Positions 23,351 to 35,649 of a stretch of 64,000 nt of DNA are shown here, piece by piece. The DNA comes from Nageia nagi (Eukaryota; Pinophyta). Numbering within the stretch: the stretch's first letter is position 1; the number at the start of each line of letters is the position of its first letter. The stretch spans positions 9,672,001-9,736,000 of the forward strand of contig JBITNC010000002.1 of the NCBI GenBank assembly GCA_050084985.1. The letters run 5' to 3'. The notes under the pieces are model-generated. The model worked only from the letters and a program-made list of their open reading frames with translations. It was not told the DNA's origin and made no database searches. The position numbers were made by a program, and so were the translations under genes.

Positions 23351-24987
23351 AATAGTTATGATGTAATTCCTCTTCAAGAGGTGAAAATGCATAAAGAAAT
23401 TTTCATTCCTTTATTAAATTAAAAGTCCACTCCATCAAATAAAGTTTCGCAGGAGAATAGAAAGAAAGTATAGCAACCAAAATTTATGAGGGATTCATCC
23501 CCTCAACCTGATTTTTTGATTAGAACTCATTTTCTAGTGTAAAAGCTTCATGAAATGGTGAAATTATACATCTTTTCTAGATGATTTAACTGCATAATGA
23601 ATATTGTTAGTAGATTGCACTGATAGATCTTGTTCTATATTGTTTTGAAGACAAAATCTATTTCTCTATTAGGACGAGTGACCCAAAATTGAATCAGCAT
23701 AAAAAAGATTATCTTCTAAATATCTCTCATAGCATAAAATTTCATATGATGATTTAGTATTTATTGCAATTTATAGTTTATTAGATAATAATTAATGATA
23801 ATTTTTTTATTTTTTTTACAAAAGATTTAATCTTACAATATTTAGGGAAAGGGAAATAAAAATGCAAATGTTTGAAAATAGCATTACAACTACAAACAAC
23901 CTGGTCAAGTGGACCCTATTGTCCAAGAAGGCGGCCGCACCAGATGTTTGTTAGGAAGGTCTGATGTATTGGTGCACAGGCTCTTGTTTTGCACATTCAA
24001 CAAGAAGCATGGAGTCCATGAAACGTATAGAGCCTATGAACTCTTGGTGAGAGCCAACATTGGTGGAACTCGTCAGTGTTTCAATTTCATGAAGAAGAGG
24101 TGATAGCTCATGTTGGACTCACCTGCTAGCTCATTCAAGACATTGTGTTTGTGCAGTTACAACTCACCATAGACTAACGAACATAATGAAACCTACCATT
24201 GAAAAATAAGCAACTACATCTTTTAAAGTCGTATACCACTACGAAGAGGTCGCATACCATGATAGCCAAATATTTAATGAACTCATATTTCTTGAAGGGA
24301 ACCTGCGTATATGAATATCCCCAGCTTACTTGTAGATACACATCAAATGTATTCTGAGAGGCCTTCTTGGAGAGAAAGTTCGCCATATTTGAGACTCACA
24401 GGCATGCATGATGAATAGCAGTCAACAAAATCAATGAAGCTGCAGGATCCATTGAATTTGAACGTGGAGAATCCTTGAGCAGGGTCGATCGAGTAAAGTG
24501 CAACGATGGACAGAAGTACATTGTAGATCGTCGTGAAGATCTGAAACCCATAAGTTTTTTGGAGTTTCGAAATGGATGAAGGATATGATAGCAGAAAGTT
24601 GAGTGAGCACCGACACAAAATGAGATTGGGAGCAAGAAGAACAAGTGATGAGTTCATAAAGAATTGATGGATGATTCGTATGATGTTAATGGTGTGACTT
24701 GGCAATATACGATCGTATTGTGGATACTTTTTTGCACCCCATTAGATCGATATTATTGTATAGTGCTAGTCTAAATGGACGGTGAAGGTATGAAATAGAT
24801 CTGATAACCGACGACGTTCCCATTGAGGATAATGATATAACGTGAATAGAGCAGTGGATAGATCATGATGGTCGAGCAATAAATGGAGAGCTTCAATCTT
24901 GTATGTATTCAGTCATTCAATAACAATAATGAGCATGCTAGCAATTAAACCAAGGGGATAAAATCGATGGATATGAGGAGCACGAAG
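23351..24987 (+). repeat. Array unit A 3' module
   Basis: It aligns with 27,960-29,508 and 33,060-34,835. The module starts with text such as GGGATTCATCCCCTCA and continues through a CpG-richer part (from about 23,905) to a purine stretch near GGATATGAGGAGCACGA before the next LTR. Both strands give partially aligned open reading in the three copies: plus 23,909-24,103 and minus 24,705-24,343. No domain is recognised. Confidence 0.65.
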
Positions 24988-25845
24988 TAGTTGGGTGTGG
25001 AGCCTGATTCACAACCCAAGTTTGATGTTTTTTTAGGGACAAAACTACATTTAGAGCTTATTGTAAAGTCCAAAAAGATGGTTACACTATGGGGTTTTTG
25101 TGAGGAATCTATTGGAAATAACTAGAGGAATCCATTGATCAAATTAGAGTTAATTTGGGTATATGAAACATGTATAAATACGTGAATTTGTGAATGGCTT
25201 TTTTAAGATACTGTGAGTGTCATGAGTGTACGGGAGAGCATTGGGAGAATGTTGAGATAATTTCATGAAATCATTGTAATGGGTCTGTAATGGTTATTGT
25301 ATCATTTGTAATCATCCATTGTAAGCATGGAAGACAAAGGTTGCAAATATAGATTGTAATATTGTAATGAGAGTGCAATGAGTTACTAGTAAATGCACAA
25401 GTAACGCTCACAGTAATGCAAGATGGTAGATTGCATATGGTGATGCGTATTGATGCATAATAGCATGGCAATCTTGGATGCTTGTAGCTTTGTGAAGTGA
25501 TTACATGGTGACGGGTAAGTCGGATGTAGAGCTCGTGAATAATTGCTCGCTGCAATGTTATAATCACGGTGAGAGTGATTATATTGTGGGTGCAAGAGAA
25601 ACTCATATAGAGATGCTGTTATATTGAGAGAGGGTGTTTCAATTGTTTATGTTGCACAGTTCGTACTTCCTCATGTACATTGTATTGTTACTAATTCAAA
25701 GATACAAGTGCTGGTGATTCTCTTGGGATGTAGCCCAAGAGTATTGGGTGAACCTCATCATATCATGTGTTTTCTTGTCTGCATGTTGTTTTATTCCTAC
25801 CATTTTAATTACTCACTTATTAAATGGAATAACTAAATAATAACA
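24988..25845 (+). mobile_element. Solo LTR of a second family at the A/B junction
   Basis: The stretch opens TAGTTGGGTGTGGAGCC and ends ...TAATAACA. It matches 29,509-30,324 along its whole length, including a GATGTAGCCCAA...GTATTGGGTGAACC block near the end. No internal region or second LTR follows, so it is a solo LTR. It interrupts the array precisely between the purine tract of unit A and the start of LTR B. The first two bases are TA where TG is expected. Confidence 0.75.
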
Positions 25846-26555
25846 TATTTACTCCACTACAATTAGTCAATGGATATTACGAAGGAAGTAATTGGCCAAA
25901 GATGATGACAAGCTTTGATAAGATGATGAAAATTAGCCAAATAAGTAGGAATTGATTCATTTCTGATCTCCTCTGTAAAATAGAACAAACACTATTTCTA
26001 TTTAATAATAGTAATCTTAGTTACTATTGTTAACTATTGAACACCTATTTTGAAGAAAAGGGAATTTGTATAATTAAATTGAGAGAATATTGTAACCTCA
26101 CTCCAAATTCAGCCCCTTAAGCAAATATAAAATGGGGACAAGTCTGAGTTGAAGAGGAAGGGGATTCTAAGTGAGAATTCAGTATTGGGGAATTTGGTAT
26201 TAAGAATTCCATCAAGGAACGGAGAAGAAATAGTGGAGTAGTCCTTTTGTTTGAGTGTACAAAAACTTTATAGATAATTTCATTAGAAGTGGAAGGCATA
26301 GTTTTATTCTTATTGACAACAATTTTAGAGCCTCTTGAGAAGGCCTTTGTACTTCCCTTCTTCACTGAAATTTGAAAGAGGCTTTTTATTGGATTTAGCC
26401 AAAGGTGTGGGTGAATCAAGGTATATTCTCTCTAAAATTTTGGAAATTGCTATGTTCGTAATTGTTTAATTTCATTTTTCAAGCACTTAATCAATTTGAG
26501 TATATTAAGATCCGATCTGATGAAACTAGAACGATTTAAATAACTAGTTTATGGA
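25846..26555 (+). repeat. Array LTR B
   Basis: It matches LTR D from CAATGG...ACGAAGGA onwards and ends before the primer site at 26,564. It retains the blocks CCTCACTCCAAATTCAGCCC and GGTATTAAGAATTCCATC. Confidence 0.8.
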
Positions 26556-26667
26556 TAATATTTTGGTATCATAGCATAGATCCTTAGGGATTTAATTACC
26601 GCAATTTGATTTGTAGTATGCAAGATTTAATTGGGACTAGTAATTGTGTTGGCAAACTTTTCATAAT

Positions 26668-27815
26668 GAATCCCATAGAATGAATGGTTGTTGAACTTTA
26701 GGATCGTGTATCTTATTTAATGAAGCTCGTCATCAGTTTGGCTAAAGAAAGTAGCAAGACTCGTACTCAGATTCATAAGATATTACCATTTGATGAAGAT
26801 TTTACAGGTTCTTAACAGATTCATAATGCATAGTCATCGAAATGTATTGTTGATGAAAGAAGGGCTCTTGCAAGTTCCTTAAATCAAGTTGTAAGCAAGG
26901 AAAGAATGGTGTATGAGCATTACACAGGTCACTCCATCAACCAGTGTTGGCCTCTGAATCCTAAGGTACAAGCCAAAAGGTTTTGATGACAAGTATATAA
27001 GAGGAAAGAAAATCCTACTTCTTCTTCTAAGAAAGAAATGTCCGATGGAGAGAGCATTGTGGAGAAGAAAATAGAAATAGTATATCGACATTGTGGCAAA
27101 GATGACCATTTGAAATACCAATGTTAGATTCGCTACAATGCACGACAGAAGATTGCCAAGAAGACCTGTAAAGGAAAGAAAAAAATCACTACCATTTTAG
27201 AAATTGGTGATGAACCGAAAATGAAAGTGAAGTTCCTTTATTATGAAAAAGAGGGCCATGTTTAGAAGCTATGTTGGATTCGAAAGAAAGAAATGAAAGA
27301 TAAAAATTTACCATATATTGAAGGTGAAAAAGCAAAGAAACTATATTGTATGAGGATTCGTCATTCAGTATCGTCTTAGCAATGAGAGAAACTCTTCTTT
27401 TTAAAGGTACAATCCAAAATGGATAAGTTTGATGCCTTATTTGATCCTGCGTCTCAAGTTAATCTGATTAATGAAGACCTTATCAATAAGCTTGGCTTCG
27501 ATATGCATGACCACCCACATCTATATTTATGTGTGACTGGTAACAGAGATATACATGTTACAAGACAATGTCATCTGAAATTCACCATTAATACGGATCT
27601 TCAAGACGAAGTTTTGGTGGATGTTGTGCCATTGGGTATTTATGGTATTGTCTTCGGAAATCCCTATTTGTTTGACAAAGTGTGGAACTAGTATAGTCTT
27701 GTTAAAAATGAAGTGGAATATATATGGTAAAGTCGCACAGTAGTAAAAGTAGCAAACCCCTCTTGATGGGTGTTATCAAGCAGATAGCCAAGGAGGGTAC
27801 TCTTGCATAGGAAAG
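26668..27815 (+). pseudogene. Array unit B gag and protease (best copy)
   Basis: Gag carries two zinc-knuckle remnants. YRHCGKDDHLKYQC (about 27,080-27,125) has Tyr for the first Cys. LYYEKEGHV...LC (about 27,235-27,290) has lost its first two Cys. The protease is open at 27,419-27,691: FDALFDPASQVNLINEDL, then DMHDHPHLYL and DEVLVDVVPLGIYGIVFGNP. The active-site Asp is followed by Pro-Ala, a variant of the D-P/S-G seen in related families. The reading ends at a stop and no reverse transcriptase follows, so maturation of any particle would depend on another element. Confidence 0.8.
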
Positions 27816-27959
27816 TGAATTTTTCGACTGGTGTCCTTGTTCATTTACACTAGATTGTACTGTGAATCAATTTTAAAAAGGATGCAAATTTATATTATGT
27901 TGGTTAACTATTCTTTACATAATAGTTACTCAAATTGCAGAATGATCCATGATGGATGC

Positions 27960-29508
27960 AAATGACTAGATGCAAAGTTATGATGCGATTCCTCTTCAAG
28001 AAGTGAAGATAGATAAAGGAATTTACATTCCTTTGTTAAATCAAAAGTCCATTCGGCCTAATCAAGTTTTGTAGGAGAGCAAAAAGAAAGTATGGCGGAG
28101 AAAACTTGTGAGGGATTCATCCCCTCACCTCATTTTTTATTAGCACTCGTTTCTGAGTGCTAAAGTTGCAAGAAATGGTGAAGTAGATTGCGGTGATCGA
28201 TCTTATTCTAGATCACTTTCGAGACAAAAGTTATTTCTCTATTGAGACGAATGATCTAAAATTGGATTAGCATAAAAATGGTTATCTCCTAAATCTCTCC
28301 ACTAGCTTCGTAGTGTCTCTCACAGTATAAAATTTCATATGCTACTTTGCATTCCAACTACAGATCACTTAGTCAAGTGGACCCTACTGCCCAAGAAGGC
28401 GACCACATCAGATGTTCGATACGAAGGTTTGATATATTGGTGCACAGGTTCTTGTTTTGGACAAAAGTGTAGAGAAGACTAACATGGAATGTGAAGGAAC
28501 CCTCCAAAGCCACGATGAGGTGTATATGGAGGAGATTATCAACGAGAAGCATGGAGTCCATGAAATCTTGGAGACCGCCAACATTGGTAGAACTCGTAAG
28601 TGTTTCAAGTGAAGAGGTGATAGCTCATGTTCGACTCACCTGCTAGTTCCTTTGGGACACCGTGTTTGTGCAGTCACAACACTATAGAGTCGCGAATGTA
28701 ATGAACCTATCAGTCAAATATAAAAAACCATATCTTTTGAAGTCGTATACCACTCCGGGGGGGTCGCATGCCATGAAAGTCAAATATTTAATGAACTCCT
28801 CTTTCTTGAAGGGAACCCGCGTATATGAAGATCTCCTCCCCAACATACTTGTAGATACATGTCAATGCATTCTGAGAAGCCATCTTGGAGAGGAAGTCCA
28901 CCATATTTGAGACTCACAGGCATGCATGACATGAATAGCTGTCAACAAACTCGGTGAAGTTGCAGGATCCGTTGACTTTGAACGTGGAGAATTCTTAAAC
29001 AAGGTTGATTGAGTAAAGTCGAACGATGGAAAGGAGGACGTCATTGATCATGGTGAAGATCTGAAACCCGTAAGTGTTTTGGAATTTATAAATGGATGAA
29101 GGATATGATAGCAGATAGTTGAGGGAGCACCCACACAAAATGAGATTGAGAGCAACAAGAACAAGCGATGAGTTCATAAACTAGAATTGATGGATGATTT
29201 GTATGACGTCAATGGTGTGATTTTGCAGTATACGAATGTATTGTGGATAAGTTTTGGCACCCCATTAGATCAACATTATTGTCTAATGATAGTCTAAGCC
29301 GACGGTGAAGATATGAGGGAGATCTGATAACCGACGAGGTTCCCATGTAGGATAACGATGCATCGTGAATAGAGCAGTGGTTAGATCATGATGGTCGAGC
29401 AACAAGTGGAGAGCTTCAATCTGTTATGTATTCAGTCCTTCAATAACAATAACGAGCATGCTAGCAATTGAAACAAGGGGATCAAATCAAAGGATATGAG
29501 GAGCACGA
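27960..29508 (+). repeat. Array unit B 3' module
   Basis: Same module as in units A and C. Plus-strand reading at 28,662-28,910 (KYLMNSSFLKGTRVYEDL) aligns with unit C 33,984-34,214 (KYLMNSYFLKGTCVYEDR). Minus-strand reading at 29,177-28,995 aligns with unit A 24,657 onwards (SLNYLLSYPSSI). Both strands look equally protein-like, so the coding strand is undecided. Confidence 0.65.
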
Positions 29509-31200
29509 TGTTGTTTGGTGTGGAGCCCGATTTACAACCCAAATTTGATGTTTCTTGATCTTAAACCAGAGAGCGCGGCAAAACTACTTTTGGAGCTTAT
29601 TGTAAAGTCCAAAAAGATGGTTACAACATGGGTTTTTTGTGAGGAATTTGTTACAAACAGTCAGAGGAATCCATTGAACAGACTAGAGCTAATTTGGGTA
29701 CATGAAACATATATAAATATGTAGATTTGGGAGAGAATACCATAAGAACATTATAATGGGCCTATAATGGCTACTTTATCACTTTTAATCATCCATTATA
29801 AGTTTGTAAGAAAGAGGTTACATAGAGAGATTGTAATATTGTAGTGAGAGTGCAATGAGTTGCTTGTAAATACACAAGTAATTTCCACAATAATCCAAGG
29901 TGGTAGATTGCATACTATGATGCATATTGATGCATAATAGCATGATAATCTTATATGCTTGTAGCTTTGTGAGGTGATCACATGGTTATGGGTAAGCTTG
30001 GTATAGAGCTCATGAAGGACTTTTTCCTACAATATTATATCACAGTGAGGGTGATTATGTTGTGTGGCCAAGACAAATGCGTGTGGAGACATGTTGGTGT
30101 ATTGAGAGAGGGTGTTGCAAATGTTTATTTTGCATAGTTCATGCTTTCTTATGTACATTATATTGCTACTAATATAAAGATACAATTGTTGGTGATTCTC
30201 TAGGGATGTAGCCCAATAGTATTGGGTGAACCTCATCATATCATGTATTTTACTTGTCTGCATGTTATTTTATTTCTACTATTTTAATTGCTTACACATT
30301 AAATAGAATAGCTAAATTACAACAATTAGTATCAAAGCTTAATGTTGAATGGATTTTGGTTTGAGTGGGAGCTGAGAGCTACAACAAAAATGGTTTGTGG
30401 GAATTGTAACCAGGTTTGAGCTCATATTCAAAGACTAGAGGAAATTAGATACGTAGCAAGAGAAACTAATTATTTCTCTTTGCTTTATCCCATCCTTAGT
30501 TTTGTATATGGATTGAAATTGGAAAGCAAGTTTTCAATATATTATTATTAACCATGGAAAACCAAGAGATTGGTGAAGTAGTGGGACCAATGAAGAAAAG
30601 AATGAGGTAGATTATCGTGTTACTTGTTGATCATAGAAGAAGGTTCAAGGCTAACAATGATCCAATGTGGTGATTCAAAGCATGATGAAAGAGCAATCTA
30701 GATGAGGTGAATATCCTTGGTATGGCATTAAGATGATCTTTGATAGATGCAAAAGTGGTAGAATTATTGTGAATTGATCTCCAAGTGGAAGATTGTTGGG
30801 TGTGGAGCTCAATTCACAACCTAAATTTGATGTTTCTTAATCCTAAATTAGAGATCATAAAAACTACTTTTGTATCTTATTGTAAAGCCAAAAAGATGGT
30901 TATGGCATGGGTTTTTGTGAGAAATATGTTGGGAACAACTATAGGAATCCATTGATGAGACTCGAGCTAATTTGGGTATATGAAACATGTATAAATATGT
31001 GGATTTGTGAATGGCTTTTGTAATAGTATGAGTGTCCTGAGTGCATGGAAGAGCATTGGGAGCATACTTTGATAATACCATGAGAGCTTTGTATCATTTA
31101 TAATTATCATTGTATCATTTGTAATCATCTATTGTAAGCTTGTAAGAGAGAGGTTGCATAGAGAGATTATAATATTGTAGTGAAGGTGCAATGAGTTGCT
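29509..31200 (+). mobile_element. Miniature LTR element: 814-bp LTR, 0.46-kb internal region, truncated 3' LTR
   Basis: The 5' LTR (29,509-30,324) begins TGTTGTTTGGTGTGGAGCCC and ends ACAACA. A primer-site-like TTAGTATCAAAGCTT follows at 30,326. The internal region (30,325-30,793) contains MENQEIGEVV-like reading from about 30,554. It ends with TGATCTCCAAGTGGAAGATT, the purine-rich end typical of Copia internals. The 3' LTR starts TGTTGGGTGTGGAGC at 30,794 but breaks off at about 31,200, fused to the middle of array LTR C. The internal region is far too short for pol: either a TRIM-like element or a large internal deletion. Confidence 0.7.
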
Positions 31201-31675
31201 TGGATTTTTTGTTATAAAATAGAATACACAGTGTTTCTATTTAATAATAGTAATCTTAATTACTATTTTTAAGTATTGAACATCGATTTTTAAGAAAAGG
31301 GAATTTCTATAATTAAATTGAGAGAATATTATAACCTCACTCCAAATTCAGCCCCTTTATGTAAATATAAAAGGGGAATAACTCTAAGTTGAAGAGGAAG
31401 GTGATTCAAAGTAAGAATTCAGTATTGGGGAATTTGGTATTAAGAATTCCATCAAGAAAGTTAGAAGAAATAGTTGAGTAGTCTTGTTATTTGAGTGTAC
31501 AAGAACTTTATAGATTCTTTCATTTTAGGTGGAAGGCATAGTGTTTTTCTAATTGAAAATAATTTTAGAGCCTCTTGATAATGCCTTTGTCCTTCACTTG
31601 TTCATTGAAATTTAAAAAAATCTTTTTGTTGGATAGAGCAATTTGAATGTATTAAGATCTGATATAATGAAACTA
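31201..31675 (+). repeat. Array LTR C, truncated at both ends
   Basis: The first roughly 140 bases present in LTR D are missing, and the LTR joins the miniature element's 3' LTR at the text TTGCTT/GGATTTTTTG. Near its 3' end about 100 further bases and the primer site are absent compared with LTRs A and B. Confidence 0.75.
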
Positions 31676-31769
31676 GAATGCTAATAAATAGGGATTCTAT
31701 TATTTCTTTGGGGCAATTTTATTTGTAGTGTTCAAGTTTTAATTAAGACTACTAATTGTGTTGGCAACC

Positions 31770-32935
31770 TTTTCATAATGAATCCCATATAATGAATGGT
31801 TATTGAACTTTAGGATTGTGCATCTTATTTAAAAAAGCTTGTCCAAAGTCTTGCTAAAAGAAGTAGCAAGATTTGTACTTAGCTTCATAAGATATTACCA
31901 ATTGATTAAGATTCTGCAAGTTCTTAATAGATTTATAATGCATGGTCATTGAAATATGTTGCTGAAGAAATAAGAGCTTTTGCAAGTTCCTCAAATCAAG
32001 TTATGAGCAAGGAAGAAATGGTTTATGAGCATTACAAAGGTCACTCCATCAAGTGTTGGCATTTGAATCCTGAGGTAAAAGATAAAAGGTTTCGATGATA
32101 GGCATATAAGATGAAAGAAAATCCTATACCCTCTTCTAAGAAAGAAATGTCTGATGGAGAGAGCATTATGGAGAAGAAAATAAAAATAGTTTATTGACAT
32201 TATGGAAAAGATGATCATTTGAAATACTCATGTTGGATTTGCTACAATGCATGATAAAAGATTACAAATAATAGCTATAAAGGAAAGGAGATAATCACTA
32301 CTATTTTAGAAATCGAGGATGAATCGAAAAAGAAAGTGAAGTTCCTTAACTATGAAAAAGATGTCCATGTTTATAATCTATGTTGGATTCAAAAGAAATA
32401 AATGAAAGATAAAAATTTACCATATCTTGAAGGTGAAAAAGCAACTAAACTATCTTGTATGGGGATTCATCATTGACTATTATCTTAGCAGAGAGAGAAA
32501 CTCTTCTTAAGAGTGGTACAATTTAAAATTATTATGTTTGATACCTTATTTGATCTTAGGTATTAAGTTAATCTGATTAATCAAGACCTTGTCAATGAGC
32601 TTGGATTAGATATGCATGACCACCCACATCCGTAATTATGTGTAAGTGGTAATAGAGATATGCATGTTACAAGATAGTGTCAATTGAAATTCACAATTAA
32701 TGCAGATTTTCAAGATGAAGTTTTGGTGGATGTGATGCCATTAGGTATTCATGCCATTCTCTTGGGAAGTCCCTATTTTTTTCACAAAGATGCAACTTAC
32801 TATATGGTGTTTAACTAGTATACTATTATTAAAAATGAAGTGGAATATATGGTAAAGTCACATAGTAGTAAATGTAGCAAACCCCTCTTGATGGGTGTTA
32901 TCAAACAGAAAGCTAAGGAGGGTACTCTTGCATAA
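31770..32935 (+). pseudogene. Array unit C gag and protease
   Basis: Same order as unit B with more stops. The zinc-knuckle remnant reads YGKDDHLKYSCW near 32,195-32,240. The protease at about 32,540-32,800 contains INQDLVNELGLDMHDHPH and DEVLVDVMPLGIHAILLGSP; its active site is disrupted. No pol follows. Confidence 0.7.
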
Positions 32936-33059
32936 GAAAGTGATTTTTTCCCCTCTTATCCTTGTTCATACACACTAGATTGTATTGTGAACTAATTTTC
33001 TAAAGGATGAAAACATATATTTTATTTTTTTGACTATTGTTTACATAATGGCTAGTCGT

Positions 33060-34835
33060 ATTGTAGAATGGTCCATTATGGATGGAAATGACTCAATGCA
33101 AAGTAATGATGTAATTCCTTTTCAAGAGGTGAAGATAAATAAAGGAATTTGCATTTCTTTGTTAAATGAAAAGTTCACTCAGCCTAATCAAGTTGTGTAG
33201 GAGAGCAAAAAGAAAGTATGGCAGATAAAACTTGTGATGGATTCATCCCCTCACTTCAATTTTTAATTAAACTTATTTTTAAGTGCAAAAGCTCCAAGAA
33301 ATGGTGAAAGTTATACATTTCTACTACTTTGTTTAACTGCATAATGAAGATCTCAGTAGATTGCATTTATATATCTTGTTCTAGATCGCTTTTAAGATAA
33401 AAGCTATTTCTTCATTGAGATAAATGATCCAAAATTGGATTATCATAAAAATGATTATCTTCTAAAACTCTCCACTAACTTTATAATATCTCCCGCAACA
33501 TAAAATTTCATATGTTAGTTTGCTATTTATTGCAACTCAAAGTTTATTAAATAACAAATGAAAATTATTATTTAATTTTTTACAAAAGATTTAATATTGC
33601 AATGTTTATGGAAAAGGCAATTAAAATAGCATTCTAACTACATACCATGATATCACGTAGACAACTGGACCCTATTGCCCAAGAAGACGGCCACATCAGA
33701 TTTTTGATAGGAAGGTCTGATGTATTGGTGAAGAGGCTCTTGTTTTGGACGTTGTTTTGGACAAATGTACTAAGGAGACTAACATGGAATGAGAAGGAAC
33801 GCTCCAAGTCACGATGAGGCGTGTATGGAGGAGATTCAACGAGAAGCATGGAGTCCATGAAAGTTGCTGGAACGTATGCAGCCCATGAAGCCTTGGAGAC
33901 CGCCAACATTAGTGGAATTCATTATTGTTTCAAGTTGACGAAGAAGAGGTGATAGCTCATGTTGGACTCACCTTCTAGCTCGTTTGGAACACTGTGTTTG
34001 TGCAGTCACAACTCACCATAGACTCGGGAACGTAATGAACCTACCACTCAAAAATAAACAACCATATCTTTCGAAGTATACCACTACGAGGAGGTCTCAT
34101 GCCGTGATATCCAAATATTTAATGAACTCATATTTCTTGAAGGGAACCTGCGTATATGAAGATCGCCAGCTTACTTGTAGATACATGTTAATGCATTTTG
34201 AGAGGCCATCTTAGAAAGGAAGTGCGCGGACCGCCATGTTCGAGACTCACAGGCATGCATGACGAATAACAGTAAACAAACTCGGTGAAGCTGCAGAATC
34301 CGTCGACTTTGAACGTGGAGAATTCCTGACCATGGTCGATCAAGTAAAGTCCAACGATGGACAGAAGGACGTCGTAGATCATGGTGAAGATCAGAAACCC
34401 GTAAGTGTTTTTGAGTTCAGAAATGGATGAAGGATATTTTACAGACAGTTAAAGGAGCACGAACACAAAATGAGATTGGGAGGAATAAGAACAGGGAAGG
34501 AGTTCATAAAGAATTGATGGATGATTCATATGAGGTCAATGGTGTGACTTGGCAGCACACGATTGTATTGTGAATAATTTTTGGCACCCCATTAGATCGA
34601 CGATATTGTACAATGCTAGTCTAAGTCGACGGTGAAGGTATGAGGTGGTTCCGATAACTGGCGACGTTCCCATGGAGGATAATGATGCACCGTGAATAGA
34701 GCAGTAGATAGATCATGATGATCGAGCATCAAGCGACGAGGTTCAATATACTGTGTATTCAGTCATTCAATAACAATAATGAACATGTTGGCAATTAAAC
34801 CAAGGGGATCGAGTCGAAGGATATGAGGAGCACGA
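33060..34835 (+). repeat. Array unit C 3' module
   Basis: Third copy of the module, ending at GGATATGAGGAGCACGA immediately before LTR D. This junction is the only one of the three without the second LTR family, so it shows the original boundary. Compared with unit A, a short local duplication of TTGTTTTGGAC occurs near 33,740-33,760. Confidence 0.65.
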
Positions 34836-35469
34836 TGTGCTGCACTAAAGTTTGCCAATGGCGAATACGAAGGACGAGATTGGCTAAAGATGATGACTGA
34901 CTTTGACAAGATGATGGAAATTAGCTAAATACGTAGGAGTTGATTCAATTCCGATCTCCTCTGTAATCCATCGATGATATCAGTCGTTTGGATTTGTTGT
35001 TATAAAACAGACTATTTCTATTTAATAAGAGTAATCTAAATTACTATTATTATGTGTTGAAGGCTAATTTTGAAGAAAAGGGAATCCGTACAATTAAATG
35101 GAGAGAATATTGTAACCAAACTCCAAATTCAGCCCCATATGTAAATATAAAAGGGCGACAAGTCTGAGTTGAAGAGGAAGGGGATTCCAAGTTAGAATTC
35201 AGTGTAGGAGAATTCGATATCAAGAATTACATCGCGGAAGAGAGAAGAAATAGTGTAGTCTTTTTGTTTTAATGTAGAACTTCAAAAATTCTTCCATTGG
35301 ATGTGGAAGTCATTGTTTTGTTTGTGTCGGCAACAATTTGGAGCCTCTTGAGAAGGCCTTTGTACTTCACTTGTTCATCTCGAATTTTAAAAGGAGTTTT
35401 TTTGCCAGATGTAGTCCAAGGAGTGTGTGAACAAGGGTATATTCAATATCCTTTTATGTGGTTATGATA
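34836..35469 (+). repeat. Array LTR D, 3' truncated
   Basis: It opens TGTGCTGCACTAAAG and has a TATA-like TATAAAAGG at 35,146-35,154. It aligns with LTR A to ...CTTTTATGTGGTTATG, then breaks off into chromovirus-like pol sequence. It is the clearest copy of the LTR 5' end. Confidence 0.75.
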
Positions 35470-35649
35470 TAAATACTATTCATGATGGAGGTCACAATAC
35501 TTATACCTTTTATAAGGATGTAATAAAGGAAGGTTAGGATAATAACTTACTGATTACAGAGGGTTTTATCATTTAAGCTAAAGAATCTAGTTGGATCTTT
35601 GTATAGACCAACAAAAAGGTAGAGGTAGAGGTAGAGATAGAGGAGGCTC

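Larger units (their letters stand above)
16870..35469 (+). mobile_element. Tandem array of a gag/protease-only Gypsy family (three units, four LTR remnants)
   Basis: The order LTR, gag-protease, 3' module repeats three times, starting with LTR A (16,870), B (25,846) and C (31,201), and closes with LTR D (34,836). Subtracting later insertions leaves a repeat unit of roughly 3.7-4 kb. All units are on the plus strand, share junctions (one LTR between successive internals) and lack RT, RNase H and integrase. This is the layout of a TR-GAG-like non-autonomous element multiplied by LTR-LTR recombination. The protease type resembles conifer chromovirus proteases, so the element may derive from one. 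Copies differ extensively and none is intact. Confidence 0.75.

Noticed and set aside
25271-25606. Minus-strand open frames rich in His and Thr
   Set aside because: They lie wholly inside a solo LTR; the matching LTR at 29.5-30.3 kb does not keep the frame.
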